Virus record (IMG/VR): IMGVR_UViG_3300008107_000171
Span: 1 to 35,621 of that record
Direction: 5' to 3' (one strand)
DNA length: 35,621 nt
Origin: a virus
A model generated the notes under the pieces. That model did not search any database and was not told the origin of the DNA. It worked only from the letters and a program-made list of their open reading frames with translations. Position 1 is the stretch's first letter, and the number at the start of each line of letters is the position of its first letter. This document shows, piece after piece, positions 8,202 to 16,598 of the stretch. Position numbers and translations under genes: made by a program.

Positions 8202-11200
8202 TGTTTGCCGATTTAGATTTAAAAGAACATTTATATAAAAATAATACTATTAAAACAGAAGGCTTTGTAACAGCCGAATGGAATCTTAATGACTACGAGA
8301 CTATAGAGAGATATGGTAATTATAGATATAGAAAGAATGATCAATCATCTCCTTATTCATTATTAACTACAGTTTATGATTCTTTTGATTTAGAAGATTT
8401 TTACACAGATGCCACCAAATCTTATGCACAGTCACAAGCATATATAAACAATCAAAATCAAATACAAACATTTTCTACACCTGAAAAAAATAGAGACTTG
8501 TACTTTGACCTAAAGCAATGCTTTGATCAATTTAGACCAAGATCTGGAATTAATAAAGTTTTGTTTTTACAGTCTGGTAAGTATATTGACAACATTAGAT
8601 CAGCACGTAGACCAAGATACTACATGGCATCTAGAGATGACTCATTTAAATACTGGTGCTCATATAGAAAAGAGGCTGGGGTAGAAAGAGGAATATCTAA
8701 ATCTATAGATTCTACTAACATAGGATATTCAATAGATGATGTATCTCCTTTTATAGTTTATAAAAATACAGTTCCTACAAATAGAATTGTTGTTAAACTA
8801 CAAACAAACTTAGCAGAAACAGCCTTGTCCTCATTTAGAAACGGAGATGGCGGGGTAGTTAATGATTATCTTGGAGATAGAAGCAAGTCTAGTATTCCTA
8901 AAAGATGGTCTATTCAATATCTTAATGAAATAAACAACTGGGTAAACGCAATTAATTTTGATGAAAATTCTACAAAGTCAGATGGTTCTAACATAGTTGG
9001 ATGGGACGGATATGTCGAATTATACTACGGAGTAGTTGTTCCTCAAAAATTTAAAAGTTCTTTTAATTTTGTAGACTATATACAATTAGAAAACATACCT
9101 TCTTCTGGATTAAATGGGGAGGCGTACATTGTCGACTCAGATGAAAACAACCCTGGATTATTAAAAATTTGGGACAGCGAAGATTCAGAATGGGAAACAT
9201 ATAATGTTGACTATAAGTTTCAGTTATTAGAAACTGACGATACAAAGAGGCTTGGAGTAGTGAGATCACTAACTGACCCAGAATACTACACAAATGGAAC
9301 AAGCATTGTTTTTAGAGATCTTGCAATGATAAAAGGACTTAGGGTAGTTGTTGAAACAATGAATGGTCCTAATACAACTTTTGATTTAATTGAATTAAGT
9401 CCTAGATTAAAAGCAGATCTTACTGATTATATTTCAGGATTTAATTTTAATAAGTCAATTAGCAATGACAAGGCACTTCCTGTTGGTGGCCTACTTGCTT
9501 CAAATGGAACTATAGATTTAATGAATCATGACTTTGCTTTTGCAGAACAAAATGTATTTGAGAATAACAAAGGAAGTTTAATTTATAATTTATTAAAACC
9601 AAATGTTAAGTTTGACTTCTATGACATAACTTTAAATGTAAATGGTTATGATAAATTTATACCTATTAAAACATTTTATGGAGAAAACTTTCCATCAATA
9701 ACAAATGAATTTGCAGAACTTAGCATATCCTTAAGAGATGCCTTCTTTAGGCTTGAAACACAAAAGACTCCAAGTATATTTTTACAAAACATAACATTGA
9801 CATATGCAGTAGCAGTTCTTTTAGATAACATAGGATTTAGCAATTATGTTTTTAAAGGTATAACTAATTCAAACGATCCAGTAATACCATACTTCTTTGT
9901 TGAGCCAGATGTTAGTGTTGCAGAAACACTTCAAAGACTAGCAATCGCAACTCAAACAGCAATGTTTTTTGACGAATATAATAATTTTGTTGTAATGTCA
10001 AAAGAATATCTTTTACCAGAAGCAAATACAAGATCAACAGATATAGTTTTGTATGGACAAAATACTAACGAAAACCTATCAAATATTGTAGACATTCAAG
10101 ACGGAGAAACAGTTGTACTAAACTCTGGAACAATTAACTATACAACAAGGTATGTTCAAAGGGCACCATCTTCTTTACAGCAAGCACAATATGTTGATGA
10201 AGATAGGACTTATAGATATCAGCCAGTTCTTTTGTGGGAAGTTGCTGGAGACACTGCAACTAAAACAATCAATGAAAGTGCTAAAAATACATCATATGCA
10301 TTAGGTGCTGCTGGTTTAAACACATCGCTTACAGCCAGTGTTCCATATGTTGTTAATAACTCAATCATAAATAATATTATCGACATAGGAGAAAACGTAT
10401 ATTGGCTACCAAGATTTCAAGGGTATCTATATGCAAATAGTGAAATCATTAAATATGATGCAGTAGAATATGCTATATCTGGATCTACAAAACAATGGAT
10501 ATCAAGTAATCAAGAGTATCAAAAATATTTTGCCAATCTTCCATTCAATGGAAAAATGTATCCTACTGGACTTTTAAGAATATACGCAGAACCATTCTAT
10601 GAAGAGATAACTATAAATACAAATAATACAGAAGTTAGATTTAAGAATGGACCAGTAAAGTCACATGGCCGTGCTCAGTTTGGAACAGAGGCTGTAGAGC
10701 ACGAGGCTGGGCTAAATTCATACTGGTCAGACAACACAAATGTTCGTGGCATTAACATGGACTCTAGTTATTTGTTTACAACCACTCCTACTAAAAATAT
10801 TACTTTACCAACTAAATTAACAGTAGATCCATCTACAAGTGCAAGTGTAAGTATAAACCCAGTAACTGCTTCAGTTGCACAACAATCAACTAGAAACGGT
10901 GTACTAGTAAACTTCAATAGAGAGAGTCTTCCAACAGAAGATATAAGAAGAAAACTTCAAACAACTGTATCTGGAACAGTTCAGTCATCTGCTTTAATAT
11001 TTACTGGTCCAAACCCTATACCAACTGGAATTGATGCTAAGAACTTTGTAAGTTATGTTAAAAAAGAATTAGACTCCGATTACAAACACTTTGGAACAAG
11101 GATGAGAATAATTGGTAAATATGAAACAAGTTCTAGAACTCAAACTCCAACAAACGCAACAGAGTATTATTCAGTTCAATCTCAAAGTTCTGAGCAGGTG

Positions 11201-12535
11201 GCAAGCCTAAGCGGTGGATCTGGAGGTATTGGAGTTATGATTAATAGTAATACTAACTACGGATACTACTTTGAAATATGCTCATTAACATCTGACAACC
11301 TACAAAACTTTAATTTAAAAGATTCAGAAACAGGAGAAGAAAGTTCAGTTCTTCATAATATTTTATTCTACAAGGTAGTTCCAGCAACCAAAGGTGGACA
11401 AACAATAGAACTTCCTCAAAAACTTTGGGGTGGCTTATCAAAGATATTAGTTGATGAAGGAAGATTTGTTGGACAAGATAGACTTATGAGCACAGATAAT
11501 CCAACAGTTTATGATCTATCTATAGAGCATGAAGACATCGGAAACTCTAGAAGATTTTATCTATACTTAAACGGAACTAATATTGCAATAGTAGATGATA
11601 CTGATCCACTACCTAAGTATAACAACACTGCACTTTTTGTAAGAGGTTCTTCAAAATGCATGTTTGAAAACATATATGCTTTAGAAAATTTGATGAGTAA
11701 ACAAAAAAATGTACCTATTGTAAAAGATATTGCAGCAACTTTTTCTGAAAATGAAATTGTTTCTTCAGAAGCATTAAACAAGTATGCACTATCTGGATTT
11801 ATAAAAGGATCTTATCTATCAGGAATTAGTGGTCAAACCTCTCCTAAGTATGATATTTACTACGATGAATTTGGAACTATCATGAGAGAGTGTGCTTACT
11901 TTAATATTAAATATGATAAAGCATTTCCAGCATTTTACGCTATGCTATCTCCAACATTTAATAACGAAAAGACATACACTACGTCTGGATTTTACGCTGG
12001 GTCATACGGAGCAGAATTCTTAGTATTTAACTCTACTGATAAAACAATCGTTCTTGATGAAACATCTGGAACATTTTTAAGAATAGTAGGTCTATCATTT
12101 ACACAAAATACTACACATACTCTTACAGTCGATGACTACTATAAAGAAAGAACAAACTTTGCTGACCCATTAATTATAAATAATGTTATTACAAATCCAG
12201 AAAGACAAGAAAAGATATACGATAGTATACTTGGAAGTAGATCAAAATATGGCAAAAGAGAGTTTACCCTGGAATCAGCATACATTCAAGATCAAGATTT
12301 GGCAAACTCTTTGATGGGTTGGATAACTTCAAAAACAATAAAGCCAAGAAAAAATATTCAACTAGAAGTTTTTGCAATGCCCCATCTACAACTCGGAGAT
12401 ATTGTTACAATAGATTATGAGATGCCAACAGGAGATAAGTTTCTTGACACTACAAAGCAGTTTGTTGTTTCAGAAATGCAGTATGCGAGAAATGAAAACG
12501 GTCCTTCTCAAGTTATTAGGGTGGTGGAAGCATAA
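8201..12535 (+). CDS. Large tail tip / baseplate protein with lectin-like domain
   Basis: A 1444-residue tail protein, overlapping its neighbours as TAATG on both sides. A middle segment, ETLQRLAIATQTAMFFDE and following, and a C-terminal segment, LGDIVTIDYEMPTGDKF, resemble tail tip (Tal/gp37-like) proteins of actinophages. Residues about 955–1165 look like a LamG/concanavalin A-like jelly-roll: strands around FGTRMRIIGKYE, GIGVMINSNTNYGYYFEI, then RFYLYLNGTNIAIVDD and NTALFVRGSS. Such domains bind sugars or support protein contacts, so this is a good candidate receptor-binding or host-wall-binding element. No peptidase motif was recognised. The structural role is well supported; the sugar-binding role is inference. 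Confidence 0.8.
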   Translation: MFADLDLKEHLYKNNTIKTEGFVTAEWNLNDYETIERYGNYRYRKNDQSSPYSLLTTVYDSFDLEDFYTDATKSYAQSQAYINNQNQIQTFSTPEKNRDLYFDLKQCFDQFRPRSGINKVLFLQSGKYIDNIRSARRPRYYMASRDDSFKYWCSYRKEAGVERGISKSIDSTNIGYSIDDVSPFIVYKNTVPTNRIVVKLQTNLAETALSSFRNGDGGVVNDYLGDRSKSSIPKRWSIQYLNEINNWVNAINFDENSTKSDGSNIVGWDGYVELYYGVVVPQKFKSSFNFVDYIQLENIPSSGLNGEAYIVDSDENNPGLLKIWDSEDSEWETYNVDYKFQLLETDDTKRLGVVRSLTDPEYYTNGTSIVFRDLAMIKGLRVVVETMNGPNTTFDLIELSPRLKADLTDYISGFNFNKSISNDKALPVGGLLASNGTIDLMNHDFAFAEQNVFENNKGSLIYNLLKPNVKFDFYDITLNVNGYDKFIPIKTFYGENFPSITNEFAELSISLRDAFFRLETQKTPSIFLQNITLTYAVAVLLDNIGFSNYVFKGITNSNDPVIPYFFVEPDVSVAETLQRLAIATQTAMFFDEYNNFVVMSKEYLLPEANTRSTDIVLYGQNTNENLSNIVDIQDGETVVLNSGTINYTTRYVQRAPSSLQQAQYVDEDRTYRYQPVLLWEVAGDTATKTINESAKNTSYALGAAGLNTSLTASVPYVVNNSIINNIIDIGENVYWLPRFQGYLYANSEIIKYDAVEYAISGSTKQWISSNQEYQKYFANLPFNGKMYPTGLLRIYAEPFYEEITINTNNTEVRFKNGPVKSHGRAQFGTEAVEHEAGLNSYWSDNTNVRGINMDSSYLFTTTPTKNITLPTKLTVDPSTSASVSINPVTASVAQQSTRNGVLVNFNRESLPTEDIRRKLQTTVSGTVQSSALIFTGPNPIPTGIDAKNFVSYVKKELDSDYKHFGTRMRIIGKYETSSRTQTPTNATEYYSVQSQSSEQVASLSGGSGGIGVMINSNTNYGYYFEICSLTSDNLQNFNLKDSETGEESSVLHNILFYKVVPATKGGQTIELPQKLWGGLSKILVDEGRFVGQDRLMSTDNPTVYDLSIEHEDIGNSRRFYLYLNGTNIAIVDDTDPLPKYNNTALFVRGSSKCMFENIYALENLMSKQKNVPIVKDIAATFSENEIVSSEALNKYALSGFIKGSYLSGISGQTSPKYDIYYDEFGTIMRECAYFNIKYDKAFPAFYAMLSPTFNNEKTYTTSGFYAGSYGAEFLVFNSTDKTIVLDETSGTFLRIVGLSFTQNTTHTLTVDDYYKERTNFADPLIINNVITNPERQEKIYDSILGSRSKYGKREFTLESAYIQDQDLANSLMGWITSKTIKPRKNIQLEVFAMPHLQLGDIVTIDYEMPTGDKFLDTTKQFVVSEMQYARNENGPSQVIRVVEA

Positions 12536-13326
12536 TGGCTAAACCAAGATCAAGTGGTGGAGGTTCTAAACCTACAACAAAAACATCACAAACTATTCCT
12601 TCAGGTATTAAGCCATCAACATTACCTGGCAAAAACAAGGGAGTTCAACAATATTCAAGTCCTATTGGGCCAAAAGCATTATCTAATAAAGCACAAATGA
12701 TGCAAAGAGCACAACAAATGAAAAAAGAAAATGAAAAAAATAAAAATAAAGGTAAGGGCAAAGGTAAAGGCAGTGGCAAGGGAGCAGGGGCCAATACTAA
12801 TGAAGCAAAAGTTCCATTAGATGAGTTGATAATTCCAAGCAGTGGTGGAGGAGGAGATTATCAAGGATATAGTCCTACAGTAACATCAGTAAAGATTCCA
12901 GATAGAGATGCAATTATTGCATTACAAAGAGATGGTGCAGATCAAGCATTAATTACTGCAGTATTATTTGAACAAATAGGAGCAACAGAATTAGTTAAGT
13001 TTACAAGAAACGATACTATAGATGGACTTAATGGGGTATACGATGTAATATCCAACATATCTGAATTAAAAACTAAACTAGATCCTTCATACTTGATATC
13101 AAAACAAAGACCAGATGTTACAATTGATAATGGATTTTCTATTAGACTTCAAGACAAATTACCATCTATTGACTATTTGTTTGAAAATGAAATACCAAAC
13201 TATGTTCATTTTGATAGCACAATAGGAGATGGTGGATCCCTAGTTATAGAACTAGACAATATGGATACAGACGAAATCATAGAGGTAGAAATAGACACCT
13301 CTGGTACAATTGAAGAGGTGAGATAA
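12535..13326 (+). CDS. Tail-associated protein with basic low-complexity N-terminus
   Basis: A 263-residue protein in two unlike halves. Residues 1–90 are disordered and strongly basic, with a run of alternating Lys/Gly (KGKGKGKGSGKG). The rest is acidic and ordered-looking, with a helical part near PDRDAIIALQRDGADQALI and a strand-rich C-terminus (YVHFDSTIGDGGSLVIELDN). It sits inside the tail cluster, coupled to both neighbours through TAATG, so a minor tail role is likely. The charge asymmetry could support binding to nucleic acid or wall polymers, or an assembly contact. I do not recognise the family. Confidence 0.55.
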   Translation: MAKPRSSGGGSKPTTKTSQTIPSGIKPSTLPGKNKGVQQYSSPIGPKALSNKAQMMQRAQQMKKENEKNKNKGKGKGKGSGKGAGANTNEAKVPLDELIIPSSGGGGDYQGYSPTVTSVKIPDRDAIIALQRDGADQALITAVLFEQIGATELVKFTRNDTIDGLNGVYDVISNISELKTKLDPSYLISKQRPDVTIDNGFSIRLQDKLPSIDYLFENEIPNYVHFDSTIGDGGSLVIELDNMDTDEIIEVEIDTSGTIEEVR

Positions 13327-14435
13327 TGATTACTAATCAAGGCAGACAAATCGTAGCAAAGTATATATTGGGTCAAGCCCCATCTTTTGCTTCTTATATA
13401 GCAGCAGGTTGCGGACCTGAGCCATTACTTAATTCAGCATCAGCAAGTATATCCCCAACAAAACAATCTTTGGATTTTGAAATGTTCCGTGTGCCAATTA
13501 TATCTAGAGGATTTATTAAAGAAGGAAACGTAGAAAAGTTAGTTTTTAAAGCAGAGATGCCAACAGATCAGAGATACCTAATAACAGAACTTGGGATATT
13601 CCCATCAGAAGGAAATAGTGTTGCTGGCCAATATGATAGCAAACTTATGATAACCTTTACACCTACAGAGCCTTGGGTATACTCAGATGGAGTTAATGCT
13701 TCCGCTGTTCAATATTCAAATGTTCCTATAGACTCATTAAACAATAGTGCAAGCATAGATGCTTCCACACCAGATGCTTTATTTATAAACTCAGACATGA
13801 ACATATTTGCAAACACAGATAGGGCTGATAGATACGAGGCTCCAAGATTTTTAAACAGATCTCTTTTAATACATGGAAATTCAGCAAGTATAAATTCATC
13901 TTTTGCAATAGCCAATAATGCAAAGTTTTTAGAAAATAGCAACCTACTATTTAATTTTGGACAAAACCTTCCAGACGATGAAATCAAGATAGCATTTTCT
14001 GTAATTAGTAAAACCTACAATAATACAACAGATCCAGACGTTAGGATGGTAGTTCAATTTATAAACAACCTAACAGGGTCAAATGTTGAGCCACCAAAGG
14101 CAACTGCTAACATATCTATATCTGGAGCATCTATGGGCGGTAATAGATATCAGTTAGTAAATAAAAAACTATCAGAGTTTAACAAGGATGACAATTTTTC
14201 ATGGGCAAACGTAAATCTTGTTAGAATATACTTGTCAACACTGGTTTCTGATAGTGTCAGTTCAGACTATTATCTTGCTATGGACGGTATAAGATTTGAT
14301 AATTTAACAAGTGCTAACCCCCTTTACTCACTAATTGGATACAATGTTGTAAAAAATACAGATGCAGAGCCAATTGTAAAATTAGAAAATACAAATAATT
14401 ACGCTGAGTATAGATTTGGAATTAGTGTTGTGTAA
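13326..14435 (+). CDS. Minor tail / fibre protein
   Basis: A 369-residue protein starting MITNQGRQIVAKYILGQ. The first 120 residues, with FASYIAAGCGPEPL, LDFEMFRVPIISRGF and RYLITELGIFPSEGN, resemble the attachment domain of tail fibre proteins that lead into a variable distal part. The remainder is beta-rich and rich in Asn and Ser, with a region near residues 150–320 that could fold as a jelly-roll. Start and stop overlap the neighbours as TAATG. The evidence for a tail structural protein is position plus this N-terminal pattern; the receptor is unknown. Confidence 0.65.
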   Translation: MITNQGRQIVAKYILGQAPSFASYIAAGCGPEPLLNSASASISPTKQSLDFEMFRVPIISRGFIKEGNVEKLVFKAEMPTDQRYLITELGIFPSEGNSVAGQYDSKLMITFTPTEPWVYSDGVNASAVQYSNVPIDSLNNSASIDASTPDALFINSDMNIFANTDRADRYEAPRFLNRSLLIHGNSASINSSFAIANNAKFLENSNLLFNFGQNLPDDEIKIAFSVISKTYNNTTDPDVRMVVQFINNLTGSNVEPPKATANISISGASMGGNRYQLVNKKLSEFNKDDNFSWANVNLVRIYLSTLVSDSVSSDYYLAMDGIRFDNLTSANPLYSLIGYNVVKNTDAEPIVKLENTNNYAEYRFGISVV

Positions 14436-14878
14436 TGGCTCAAAAGAATTTATCAAATAAAAAATTCTTTATCCCATTGTCAAAACTTCCATATCCAAAT
14501 ATAGATGGTAAGCATAGGGTAAGATTTAGAATAACTACCCAAGATCGTAATGAGATATCTGAGTGGTCTCCAATATTTGTTATGGATAGTCCAAACCAAC
14601 AATCTTCGGCATCAGTAGTATATCAATATCAAAAAATAGGTCAAACAGCAGCACTCTCATGGCTACCAAACTCTCAATATAAAGAATATGATGTTTTTAT
14701 TTCATATGATGGTGCACCTCTTTCTTATTTTACAAGAACAGTAAATAGTGGTATAAATATAAATATTCCAACTGAAGCAACAACCCTTAGGGTATGGGTA
14801 CAACTTCCTAGTTACCCAACCCCACCAACAACTTCTAATTTATTTAAATTGTTTGATACAGGCACAATAACCTTATAA
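14435..14878 (+). CDS. Small tail protein, fibronectin-III-like
   Basis: A 147-residue beta-rich protein. The pattern of strands, with VRFRITTQDRNEISEWSPIF and later AALSWLPNSQYKEYDVFISY then TTLRVWVQLP, is what one sees in immunoglobulin-like or fibronectin type III domains of phage tails. It follows the fibre gene with a TAATG overlap and ends just before an extended -10 element. Likely a decoration or accessory component of the tail tip. Function beyond that is not visible. Confidence 0.55.
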   Translation: MAQKNLSNKKFFIPLSKLPYPNIDGKHRVRFRITTQDRNEISEWSPIFVMDSPNQQSSASVVYQYQKIGQTAALSWLPNSQYKEYDVFISYDGAPLSYFTRTVNSGININIPTEATTLRVWVQLPSYPTPPTTSNLFKLFDTGTITL

Positions 14879-14879
14879 G

Positions 14880-14888
14880 TGATATAAT
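14880..14888 (+). promoter_or_regulatory. Extended -10 promoter (TGaTATAAT), near-leaderless
   Basis: TGATATAAT ends 9 nt before the ATG at 14898, so a start about 7 nt downstream would leave a leader of roughly 3 nt. The bases GGAGAG (14889–14894) could also serve as a ribosome binding site for mRNA coming from upstream, though they are only 3 nt from the ATG. No -35 element is visible. Confidence 0.5.
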
Positions 14889-14897
14889 GGAGAGATT

Positions 14898-15326
14898 ATG
14901 GGACTAATATCATTACCTGAACGTGGACAGCCACTAGACGTAAACTACATATACGAAATGGCTAATCAAATTTATGAATTACAAAAGGCTACTACCAACA
15001 CAAGCACAAACATATCTAGAATCAACGGAGTAGGCACAACTAACAACAGGGTGATCTTTTACGCTAACTCAGTTTCAATGACTTATCCAAACGTAATTTC
15101 TGGTGAATCTAGAGACTTTGAAGCAACACTACAAGGCTTTACGACCCCGCCACTGGTTACAGCAACAGTTTTAAATCCAGCAGGTGCTACATCGTCAACT
15201 GCAGGAGACAACGTAAGTTTAGTTTTGACATTGGTTTCAAACGACACCGTAAAAGGCAAGATAAGATTTGGAACGCCAGGTCCAATAAGTTTACTTATAA
15301 ATATTATGGCAATCGGAATAGCCTAG
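14898..15326 (+). CDS. Small tail protein (fibre tip or chaperone), unknown family
   Basis: A 142-residue protein starting MGLISLPERGQPLDVNYIYE. The first 45 residues look helical (YIYEMANQIYELQKATT) and could trimerise; the remainder is beta-rich, Thr/Ser/Val-rich and ends in a hydrophobic strand (ISLLINIMAIGIA). This arrangement, a short coiled-coil followed by a small beta domain, is common in fibre tips. It is the last gene of the tail cluster and has its own extended -10 element. The role is inferred from position and composition. Confidence 0.5.
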   Translation: MGLISLPERGQPLDVNYIYEMANQIYELQKATTNTSTNISRINGVGTTNNRVIFYANSVSMTYPNVISGESRDFEATLQGFTTPPLVTATVLNPAGATSSTAGDNVSLVLTLVSNDTVKGKIRFGTPGPISLLINIMAIGIA

Positions 15327-15330
15327 AATC

Positions 15331-15339
15331 TGGTATAAT
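15331..15339 (+). promoter_or_regulatory. Extended -10 promoter (TGgTATAAT), leaderless arrangement
   Basis: TGGTATAAT ends 8 nt before the ATG at 15348, so transcription would begin within about 2 nt of the start codon. No Shine–Dalgarno sequence precedes that ATG. The site lies exactly between the tail cluster and the replication cluster. Confidence 0.6.
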
Positions 15340-15347
15340 TTTTCACT

Positions 15348-15557
15348 ATGAATATAAAAGAAGCATTGACATGCAGCAAGTGTTCTGCTAAGATGTTAGT
15401 AGATAGAGTATTTTTAAATCACGATCATCTTGAACTTTACTGTTTGAGATGTGGCAAAAGAGAGATGTATCATAACCCACAAAAATTTGGTGAAAGAGTA
15501 AGATGGATAATGAGCCTGGAAACGAGAAGAGCGAGAATTCTCGGCAATCCGTTATAA
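15348..15557 (+). CDS. Small zinc-ribbon protein
   Basis: A 69-residue protein with C9-x2-C12 and C32-x2-C35, spaced as in a zinc ribbon (CSKC and CLRC). The C-terminal half is basic (KFGERVRWIMSLETRRAR). Such proteins commonly bind DNA, RNA polymerase or a partner protein. There is no ribosome binding site and a -10 box sits just upstream, so it is probably translated from a leaderless mRNA. It is the first gene of the non-structural region, which would suit a regulator, but no target can be read from the sequence. Confidence 0.65.
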   Translation: MNIKEALTCSKCSAKMLVDRVFLNHDHLELYCLRCGKREMYHNPQKFGERVRWIMSLETRRARILGNPL

Positions 15558-16048
15558 AGCCTAGTACTACTATATTTTTTATAAGCAACGAACCAGTAAG
15601 ATTAATTCATAAAAATAAGGCAAGTAATATTTGTAGTTTATATAATTATATTCACGATAAAGAGCAAACAATGCTTTACTCTGATTTTAAAAAGCATAGA
15701 AAAAAGGCTTATTCTATTTCAACAACTATGAAAATATTTAAAAGATCTAGAAATCAGTTTGGTAGATTAATAAATAGTAAAACAATCCCAGCCCCAGTTG
15801 GATTGTCTAAGGGTGGTGTAAGAGCCTGGCAGGTTATGTCTTACTATTCAGAAGATGATTTATTTAAAATAAGAGAGGCAATGTCTCACATACATATTGG
15901 AAGACCAAGAAGAGATGGTAGGGTCACTCCAAGTAAAAATCTTCTTTCCGAGAAGGACTTGCGTTCTTTGTTGGGAAGTGGTATTATGTTATATACAAAG
16001 ACAGAGGATGGGCGGTTCATCCCTGTATGGCAAGAGGAAACGTGGTGA
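15503..16048 (+). CDS. MerR-like helix-turn-helix DNA-binding protein
   Basis: A 181-residue basic protein. Residues about 70–125 read like a winged helix: a first helix and turn around YSISTTMKIFKRSRNQFGRL, a segment KTIPAPVGLSKGGVRAW and then YYSEDDLFKIREAM, which matches the MerR layout with its (R)xW/Y and helix-after-wing pattern. Beyond this lies a basic segment (IGRPRRDGR). The start at 15503 overlaps the zinc-ribbon gene by 55 nt; a later ATG at 15671 would still keep the DNA-binding part. It could be a transcription regulator or a replication-origin-binding protein, being close to helicase and primase. Confidence 0.6.
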   Translation: MDNEPGNEKSENSRQSVIKPSTTIFFISNEPVRLIHKNKASNICSLYNYIHDKEQTMLYSDFKKHRKKAYSISTTMKIFKRSRNQFGRLINSKTIPAPVGLSKGGVRAWQVMSYYSEDDLFKIREAMSHIHIGRPRRDGRVTPSKNLLSEKDLRSLLGSGIMLYTKTEDGRFIPVWQEETW

Positions 16049-16050
16049 TT

Positions 16051-16251
16051 ATGTCAGATCAAACAAAAGTATCTGTAACATTGGGGTACACATTAAATCT
16101 AGGTAACTTTCAAAGTTTAAGAGTAGATATTGGATGCACAGATTTTATTCGTCAAGAAGAAACTTTGGATTCAGCAATGGATCGTGTATATAAATTTGTT
16201 GAAGAACAAGTTATTGCAAAAGTAGATGAGGCTAAGAAAGAACTAGAGTAG
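16051..16251 (+). CDS. Small conserved phage protein, unknown
   Basis: A 66-residue protein, MSDQTKVSVTLGYTLNLGNF and so on, with two strands and then a helix (DSAMDRVYKFVEEQVIAKV). I place the start at 16051, two bases after the upstream stop, with AGAGGAA at 16033–16039; an in-frame ATG at 16027 would add eight residues that overlap the previous gene. I have seen the pattern GYTLNLGNF-x2-LRVDIG in other actinophage small proteins but know no function. It is followed by a TAGTG overlap with the next gene. Confidence 0.6.
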   Translation: MSDQTKVSVTLGYTLNLGNFQSLRVDIGCTDFIRQEETLDSAMDRVYKFVEEQVIAKVDEAKKELE

Positions 16252-16598
16252 TGCCAAAGCCTAAAAAAGAATTAAAAGATATTTTGTCAGAAAAGCCAGT
16301 ATGGGATATTGATGAGATATTTAAACTATTTGACAAAAGACTAAAAGAAAAAAGTGTATACGATCAAAAGTATAACAAGGGCAAGGCTAAGTTTTTTGTC
16401 AAAGAGTTGTATGAGTCATATGGAGTGGAAGAGTCTAAAGAACTTGTTGAATATTATTTCAAAATATATGATTCTCCAAACTGGGAACATTTTGTAAAGC
16501 GTTCTGATTCATTTTATAAGGCTATGCAAATGAAAAAAGAAGATGATAGAATAAGAGAGTTGCTTAGAAATCAAGCAAAAGATTGGTTAGGAAAATAG
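16251..16598 (+). CDS. Helical protein before the helicase; possible helicase loader
   Basis: A 115-residue, highly charged, all-helical protein starting at a GTG overlapping the previous stop (TAGTG) and ending in another TAGTG overlap with the DnaB-like helicase. No motif is recognised. Phage helicase loaders are often small helical proteins encoded next to the helicase, so that is one possibility, based only on the neighbour and the tight coupling. Confidence 0.5.
   Translation: MPKPKKELKDILSEKPVWDIDEIFKLFDKRLKEKSVYDQKYNKGKAKFFVKELYESYGVEESKELVEYYFKIYDSPNWEHFVKRSDSFYKAMQMKKEDDRIRELLRNQAKDWLGK

Noticed and set aside
15897-16106. 69-residue frame overlapping the MerR-like gene
   Set aside because: It reads the same DNA in another frame and shows no domain; the MerR-like and following genes explain the region.
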